This document shows positions 9,350-13,594 of a stretch of 13,594 nucleotides of DNA, piece by piece. Below the pieces are notes generated by a model that was given only the letters and a program-made list of their open reading frames with translations, had not been told where the DNA came from and did not search any database. Origin of the DNA: Ichthyophonus hoferi (lineage: Eukaryota; Opisthokonta; Ichthyosporea; Ichthyophonida; Ichthyophonidae). The position numbers were made by a program, and so were the translations under genes. Each line of letters starts with the position of its first letter. Positions within the stretch are counted from its first letter, which is position 1. Location: positions 36,211 through 49,804 of the forward strand of contig NAOQ01000536.1 in assembly GCA_002751075.1 (NCBI GenBank), read 5' to 3'.

Positions 9350-9542
9350 AATTAGAAAGTATCACACTCTATTTATAGCTACTTCCAATCATAACTTCTC
9401 ACTAAATAACATTAGATATAAGGTCTCATGATTTTAGAGCCAGAAAGAAGCGGTACAGGCGTGACTGGGAGTAAAAATGATTGCAGCACAGATCATCCAA
9501 TCAAAATTATTTCCTTAATCAAGGACCAAGGACATAAGGTTG

Positions 9543-9622
9543 TTAAGAGAGATGGAATGTGTTGCTACCTTCACTTATAGCGGTGTTAATACGTTCAGCC
9601 ATTATCTCCTTGCTGGTGTAGT
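9543..9622 (-). CDS. TRIP12: HECT ligase exon H: terminal exon ending FHLS
   Basis: Completes Asp of LPDY, then encodes 25 residues ending NTFHLS, and TAA. The Phe near the extreme C-terminus is needed for ubiquitin transfer in HECT enzymes. Acceptor CTGTAG before 9622. Confidence 0.95.
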
Positions 9623-11032
9623 CTACAGGATAACAGGATGGCATAGGGTTAGGTGGACGCTATACATGACGTCATGCATGGTATGCCACACTATATATAA
9701 TTATCATAAAATATATAATTCACTAGATATGGCGTTATTTAATATATACTTTGCTATGTATGAAGCATTCAATATAAAAAATAACAGTGAAAATAAAACA
9801 AAATGATAAGGCACCTAATATATATTTCAAGGAAGAAAGATAGAAAAAAGATACATAAACGTAAATAGAGATAGAGATAGAGAGCTACCAATACACATAC
9901 CTGGTAATTTAAGATAGTTCACACAGGTCATAACAGATGGTAGATAGTCGTCAGGCTTTAGGGGGGGTACGGCGTCCCTCCGTACGATAGTAAGAGGGGG
10001 GTTTAAGGCTCGTAGACCTGAAAATTTGCATTAACATTTGGTCAGTATATGTATAGTTCATATCCGTGGTGCAGGGAATATGTTTAATTTCATGTGATCT
10101 GTTTAACATATTGTTACTATAGATATACTGTAATGGAAGATAAGTAACGGAACATAATACAATACAATAGAATACAATAGAATACAATAGAATACTATAC
10201 ATTAGCATAGCATAGCATACGATACAATACAATACAATACAATACAATACAATACAATATCATAAAATACCATGCTGTAACATAAAGATACCTCCGACAG
10301 GTAAGCGGGGGCATCCAGTAATAAACTGTAAAAATCGTCTTTGTTTATCCGAATCATATGTAGAAATGACATCGTAGAACCACTTAATGGCTTGGCTGTG
10401 CATAAAATAATTGGTAAGTATTAATAAATTATTTTATGAATTAGAATATAAAATAAAAAGCACTAAAATGCAATATGATATGATAGAATAGAACATAAAA
10501 TAATACAATATAATATAATACCATACAAAATAATACAATATAATAAAATGCAATACAACACAATACAATACAATACAACGTAATAGAATAAAATCCGACT
10601 AAACAACAAGATGAATTAAAATAACATATATGAACTATACTGAAACATAACACCATGCGATGACAATCAAGAACAAGTAAAAACAAAACAATGTCATACT
10701 AAAAATAAAAATACAATGAAATAAGCATAAAATATTTCAAAAGGTAAAACCATGTTAAGATAATACAATACCATACTACAGAATACAATACAATACCATA
10801 CAATACTATGACCATATAGTGAAGGATAAATCCATATAAGATAATCAGGAAAAAAGCAAAATAAAAGCAATAAATAAACCACAATAAGAAATCACACAAT
10901 ACAATACACGACACAACCTATACAAAAAAATAAAAATAAAATAAAGATAAAAATAATAACATATAATACTATACTCGGTAATATAGGAAACTGTAATATA
11001 ATATACAATCAAATGAATAATAAACAAGATAA

Positions 11033-11065
<33 letters not shown>

Positions 11066-13387
11066 ATACACAATGTAATGTACTGCAGTGCAATATAATA
11101 GAGGATTAAATTAAATATAAATAGTACAAGCATATATATATATATATATACCTGTTAATCATATAGCCATGATCCGGTTTGGTGGCTGCAGCAAGACCTA
11201 AAGGAATAGATAAATAAATTTACCAACAGATGGCTGTCTTTATAATATAAAAATAAATTTTAAAACAAAACACAATATAACGTAACCGTGTAATAATATA
11301 CAATATAATAGAAAATAATATAATACAATATAACATTATAATTAGCCAATCATAACCCACGTATATAAAGTTTTAATTAAAAACCTACTATGGGCATCCC
11401 ACTTCTCTATCTCTCCACACAGCATCAGATCCAGTTCAGATGCTGTGAAGCCAGCCATTGGTGCTAAAGGTAAAACCTCTGTAAATCCCGACAAAAATGA
11501 CGTCATTTGTCGTTGAACCCCCTTTTGCAGTGTAAATTCAATAACCAGATCTAGATACTCCTTGAGATTGGTTGCATTTACCTCTATTTCACGACCTCCC
11601 TCCTGGTGATCGGAGTTAAAGTAAGGTGTATGTGATATGATATGTTGTGATACGACAGATGTAGAGTTTGAGATAGAATAGGATAGGATATGATAAGATA
11701 GGATAGGACATGATATAATGGGATAAGATATGATAGGATAAGATAGGATATGATATGATAAGATAGGATAAGACATGACAGGATAGGATAGGATAAGATA
11801 TAATAAGATATAATAAAATAGGATATGATATGATAGGATCGAATAAGATAGGATAGGATAGGATAGGATAGGATAGGATATAATATGATATGATATACCA
11901 CTATACAATGCAATAGAGTGCAATGCAATGCAGTACAACATAATGCAAACAACTACGCACATGTACATAAAAACATGCAACAATCATTATTAAGATAACA
12001 TGCAGCCAATTAGCACCCACTTTCAATTCTATATATGGAAATCCAGGGAGAGTAAAGTCTAAACATAGATCTGTTATCAGTGCCCCATGCAATCGGAGAT
12101 CAGCTATGGCAGCCGCCCGTTGGCTGTCGTCCTATGATCACCCTTATCATTAGATCATTTGATTTGATTCAACACATTTAAATATTTTATCCAATCATTA
12201 ATCACTATTAAAAGGTTTACGGGTCAATCTATTATTTGGTTTTAATTTTCAACCAATCACTAAAATTTTATTTAATTCCCAATTAATCTTTATTATTAGT
12301 CTTAATCAAAAATTTCCCAATAGGATTTAGGCACTCCTTGGTTACCAATACGCAGAATAAGTTTTGTACCATACATAAATTAACTGTAAAATAGATACAT
12401 AGATAAATAAATGGATATATACATACATATATATCACTAATTCCATAGTCAAACACTGCAGGCAATCAGATCTACAACACACAGAGAGGGAAGGCTACTC
12501 ATTATATATAAAATCATACAACAACCTTATATAGTAATATAATACGTTTCTATCATCACAAAATAACCTTATGTAGTAATAAAATAACCATATATAGTCA
12601 TACCATAATTGTAAATTATCATAAAGCCATATACAAACGTACCAATATATATAGAATAATGCAATCAATAACAAACATACTAGAGAATTGTCGGCTTCAA
12701 TCGCGTCTTTTTGATCGCATATAATTTTAAAGGCACGAAGGGATTGGGCAAATGCAGGATCAAATGCCTATATATGGATCATGTTATATGTGTCAGTAGA
12801 TATCTATGATAGTATGTAAGTATGCCAGTATGCTAATATGTATGTGTGATTGTGTCAACGTAAGAATATATACATAAACAAGGGGTAGTAAGCAGGGAAG
12901 GGCAGCCAAAAGGAGTAAGAGAGAAGAGAATGGCCCAGCCAACCAGATAACATTTATATAACCTAGCCAATCACCGCAACCCATTTTAGATAAATCAGTA
13001 GTTGTTAATGGTCTTTCCATAAATAGTCAGGGGGGTTCTATAACAATCTCTCTCAGGCCGCCATATAAGGACTAATCTGCTGTACTATACTATATACAAA
13101 CCAATGTATATGCCCATACAGGCCATGTGGTTGTTGGTATTATAATATAATACTATTATATGGTAGGATATAATAGTACTATATATGTAAATGTGCCACA
13201 GTCATTAATATTAAAACTAGCAGGGTACTCTATTAACCTATGAATGAACAGTATGTGTAGGATCTGTTAGATCTATAATCCTATTGGTGGTTACCTACCT
13301 CGATCGAAGAAAGATTAAGTGGGATAGGGTGTCCTATTAGCCAATCATAGAAGGTGGAGCTCAAAGGAATGTCGATTAACCGTCTGT
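9543..13387 (-). CDS. TRIP12: HECT-type E3 ubiquitin ligase, TRIP12/UFD4 group (8 C-terminal exons; 5' end outside window)
   Basis: Encodes the C-terminal 282 residues of a HECT E3, which takes ubiquitin from an E2 onto a catalytic cysteine and then onto substrate. Exons in coding order: 13387-13299, 12767-12681, 12131-12021, 11602-11389, 11197-11152, 10395-10292, 10017-9901, 9622-9543; stop TAA at 9545-9543. All junctions keep one frame (phases 0,0,0,1,2,1,1). Conserved segments in order: [95 protein letters not shown] and terminal FHLS. The catalytic Cys is in TCVNYLKLP (codon 9925-9923), 33 residues from the end, the same distance as in human TRIP12 from memory. [13 protein letters not shown] and the FHLS end favour TRIP12/UFD4 over HECTD1. 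About 70 N-terminal residues of the HECT domain, and everything before it, lie beyond the right edge. Confidence 0.95.
9665..9676. promoter_or_regulatory. CRE/ATF-like palindrome CATGACGTCATG in the last HECT intron
   Basis: A perfect 12-bp palindrome containing TGACGTCA, the consensus site for CREB/ATF bZIP factors, inside the 278-nt last intron (9623-9900). Whether it binds anything is unknown. Confidence 0.35.
9864..9883. repeat. Short (ATAGAG)3 repeat in the last HECT intron
   Basis: Three ATAGAG units, about 20 bases from the exon G donor at 9900. Confidence 0.8.
9901..10017 (-). CDS. TRIP12: HECT ligase exon G: catalytic cysteine
   Basis: Two bases plus 38 codons plus one base. Encodes [10 protein letters not shown] and [18 protein letters not shown]; the TGT codon at 9925-9923 is the ubiquitin-accepting Cys. 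The coding strand has C6 and C7 runs (10006 region and 9961-9967), and the frame is intact as given. Acceptor TTTCAG before 10017; donor GTATGT at 9900. Confidence 0.96.
10157..10260. repeat. AATAC pentamer array in HECT intron F-G
   Basis: About 100 bases of AATAC units, first alternating with AATAG, then a clean run of eight or nine AATAC. It fills much of the 274-nt intron between exons F and G. On the HECT sense strand the unit reads GTATT. Confidence 0.92.
10292..10395 (-). CDS. TRIP12: HECT ligase exon F: N-lobe to C-lobe hinge
   Basis: One base plus 34 codons plus one base. Encodes [18 protein letters not shown] and [17 protein letters not shown], the strongly conserved hinge region of HECT domains. 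Acceptor GCACAG before 10395; donor GTATCT at 10291. Confidence 0.95.
10441..11100. repeat. Long degenerate AATAC/ATAAT array in HECT intron E-F
   Basis: Most of the 756-nt intron (10396-11151) is made of imperfect AATAC, AATAT and AAAATA units, clearest at 10495-10580 and 10763-10810. An (AC)7(AT)n microsatellite closes it at 11033-11065. The open frames through it (runs of Tyr, Ile, Val and Cys) are products of the repeats. Confidence 0.85.
11033..11065. repeat. Compound (AC)7(AT)9 microsatellite
   Basis: ACACAC passes directly into ATATAT at 11047, inside HECT intron E-F. Confidence 0.95.
11132..11150. repeat. TRIP12: (AT)n run abutting the exon E donor
   Basis: Nineteen bases of AT lie directly against the donor G at 11151, so on the sense strand the intron begins GTATATATATATATATATAT. 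Length changes here would leave the GT intact but alter the rest of the donor context little. Confidence 0.9.
11152..11197 (-). CDS. TRIP12: HECT ligase exon E: 46-nt small exon with PDHGY
   Basis: Only 46 nt. It completes a Ser codon, then encodes [14 protein letters not shown] and two more bases. PDHGY is conserved in TRIP12/UFD4 proteins, and the residue count between WDA and PDHGY matches the human protein. The donor lies directly against a (TA)n run. Confidence 0.92.
11389..11602 (-). CDS. TRIP12: HECT ligase exon D: central N-lobe (E2-binding side)
   Basis: 71 codons plus one base, the largest exon here. Encodes [23 protein letters not shown], the LPLAPMAGF segment and [13 protein letters not shown]. 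Acceptor CACCAG before 11602; donor GTAGGT at 11388, phase 1. It contains a 14-bp palindrome around TGACGTCA (11495-11508) within coding sequence. Confidence 0.95.
11670..11895. repeat. GGATA/GATAA pentamer array in HECT intron C-D
   Basis: About 225 bases of GGATA, AGATA and TGATA units, with a clean run of about seven GGATA at 11846-11880. On the sense strand the unit is TATCC, which has no stop in any frame, so a long Ser-Tyr-Pro-Ile-Leu frame runs into exon D. The array is full of GATA-factor cores (GATAAG), which may be coincidence. Confidence 0.93.
12021..12131 (-). CDS. TRIP12: HECT ligase exon [10 protein letters not shown] motif
   Basis: 37 codons, phase 0 at both ends. Ends with [17 protein letters not shown], a hallmark of the TRIP12/UFD4 subfamily. 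Acceptor CATAG before 12131; donor GTGGGT at 12020. Confidence 0.94.
12132..12680. other. HECT intron B-C with a CCAAT group
   Basis: A 549-nt AT-rich intron with no coding content. CCAAT cores on the plus strand lie at 12191, 12253, 12279, 12317 and 12345, five within 160 bases and all in the same direction. The remaining part is TATATAG-rich. Confidence 0.6.
12681..12767 (-). CDS. TRIP12: HECT ligase exon B: acidic/charged linker of the N-lobe
   Basis: 29 codons, phase 0 at both ends. [10 protein letters not shown] aligns with the D-DP--A-S segment of TRIP12, followed by a charged stretch. The acceptor (ATATAG) is weak, but the in-frame join on both sides and the GTATGT donor at 12680 support the exon. 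Confidence 0.86.
12768..13298. other. HECT intron A-B
   Basis: A 531-nt intron of ATATG-rich sequence with one CCAATCA at 12967 and ATTGG at 13283. The minus-strand open frame at 12793-13020 has no family resemblance and is not needed for the gene. Nothing else is seen. Confidence 0.6.
13299..13387 (-). CDS. TRIP12: HECT ligase exon A (first in window): RRLIDIPLS segment
   Basis: Begins with two bases finishing an Asp codon (phase 1 intron upstream) and encodes 29 more residues, including [18 protein letters not shown]. This is the N-lobe segment that in TRIP12 precedes the acidic loop. Acceptor TTCTAG at about 13388; donor GTAGGT at 13298. A TGATTGGCTA motif falls inside the coding sequence. 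Confidence 0.92.
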
Positions 13388-13594
13388 CTAGAAGCGCTCT
13401 TTATTATAGCCAATCAAAAACAGATGTTAGTTTAAAAAATCAATACCTTGTTGGTGATTAGTCAAAAAGAAAACTTAATAAAAATTAATTAAAGAAAGGA
13501 CAAGGATCAACGGGGAAAGGTATACATATAGATTATAGAGGAGGGTAATGACATGGGGTTAAAAAATATAATATAATATAGTATAACATAACAT
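13388..13594. other. Part of the intron upstream of HECT exon A
   Basis: The acceptor of exon A lies at 13389-13388. A CCAATCA at 13410 reads TGATTGGCTATAATA on the sense strand, about 20 bases before the acceptor, where a branch point could lie. No further HECT exon is recognisable before the window ends. Confidence 0.6.

Larger units (their letters stand above)
7904..9542. other. Gap between the convergent 3' ends of the Rieske and HECT genes
   Basis: The two genes point toward each other, so both 3' UTRs must end in this 1.6 kb. I see no coding exon here. It holds a possible poly(A) signal for the Rieske gene, a dense CCAAT cluster (8115-8350), a degenerate 22-bp tandem repeat near 8760 and a second small CCAAT group at 9339-9501. 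No good AATAAA for the HECT gene is visible near its stop. Confidence 0.7.

Noticed and set aside
9540-9806. 88-codon plus-strand frame
   Set aside because: It lies antisense over HECT exon H and its intron; the opposite strand aligns precisely with the HECT C-terminus.
9951-11093. Minus-strand frames full of Tyr-Cys-Ile-Val repeats
   Set aside because: They arise from the AATAC arrays (GTATT on the minus strand) in the HECT introns.
11342-11983. 213-codon minus-strand frame combining Ser-Tyr-Pro-Ile-Leu repeats with HECT sequence
   Set aside because: The repeat part is the TATCC array of intron C-D, which has no stop codon in any frame. Only 11389-11602 aligns with the HECT family, and a good acceptor sits exactly at its start.
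1-13594. tRNA, rRNA or CRISPR features
   Set aside because: I saw no TPsiC-like box, conserved rRNA core or spaced direct repeats. The regular repeats present are microsatellites.

Overview
This window is nuclear DNA from an AT-rich eukaryote (roughly 30% G+C by eye). It holds one complete gene and the 3' part of a second. Both are broken up by spliceosomal introns, mostly with GT(A/G)(T/G)G(T)-like donors, and they converge on a shared 1.6-kb gap.

Gene 1 (+ strand, 4510-7903, five exons) encodes a 260-residue Rieske iron-sulfur subunit of mitochondrial complex III. The splice phases (1,0,0,2) join into one open frame that ends in the full set of [2Fe-2S] ligands. The cluster region reads [13 protein letters not shown]. 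Bilaterian animals usually have [13 protein letters not shown], so the protein looks fungal, plant or protist-like. Gene 2 (- strand, eight exons from 13387 down to 9543) encodes the last 282 residues of a TRIP12/UFD4-type HECT E3 ubiquitin ligase. It includes the catalytic cysteine and the C-terminal FHLS, and its upstream exons lie beyond the right edge. I cannot name the organism; a fungus outside the compact-genome groups, or a unicellular relative of animals and fungi, would fit.

Layout: 1-4509 has no gene I can identify. It holds a diverged ~565-bp-spaced tandem duplication (about 1165 and 1730), a pair of diverged hairpin repeats (31 and 2182), a higher-complexity stretch that looks like decayed coding sequence (about 2246-2770), and a perfect 10-bp inverted repeat (3909-3938). 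4510-7903 is the Rieske gene, with a 16-unit TATG microsatellite just after one donor and a 1.2-kb low-complexity intron. 7904-9542 is the gap between the two 3' ends and carries a dense cluster of CCAAT boxes. 9543-13387 is the HECT ligase, whose introns carry different simple-repeat arrays (GGATA in one, AATAC in two others). 13388-13594 is further intron.

The two proteins do not obviously work together: one is a respiratory-chain subunit, the other a ubiquitin ligase. The most unusual features are the CCAAT/CCAATCA excess, strongly biased to one strand, the intron-specific pentamer arrays, the donor-like microsatellite, and the unidentified decayed coding stretch on the left.
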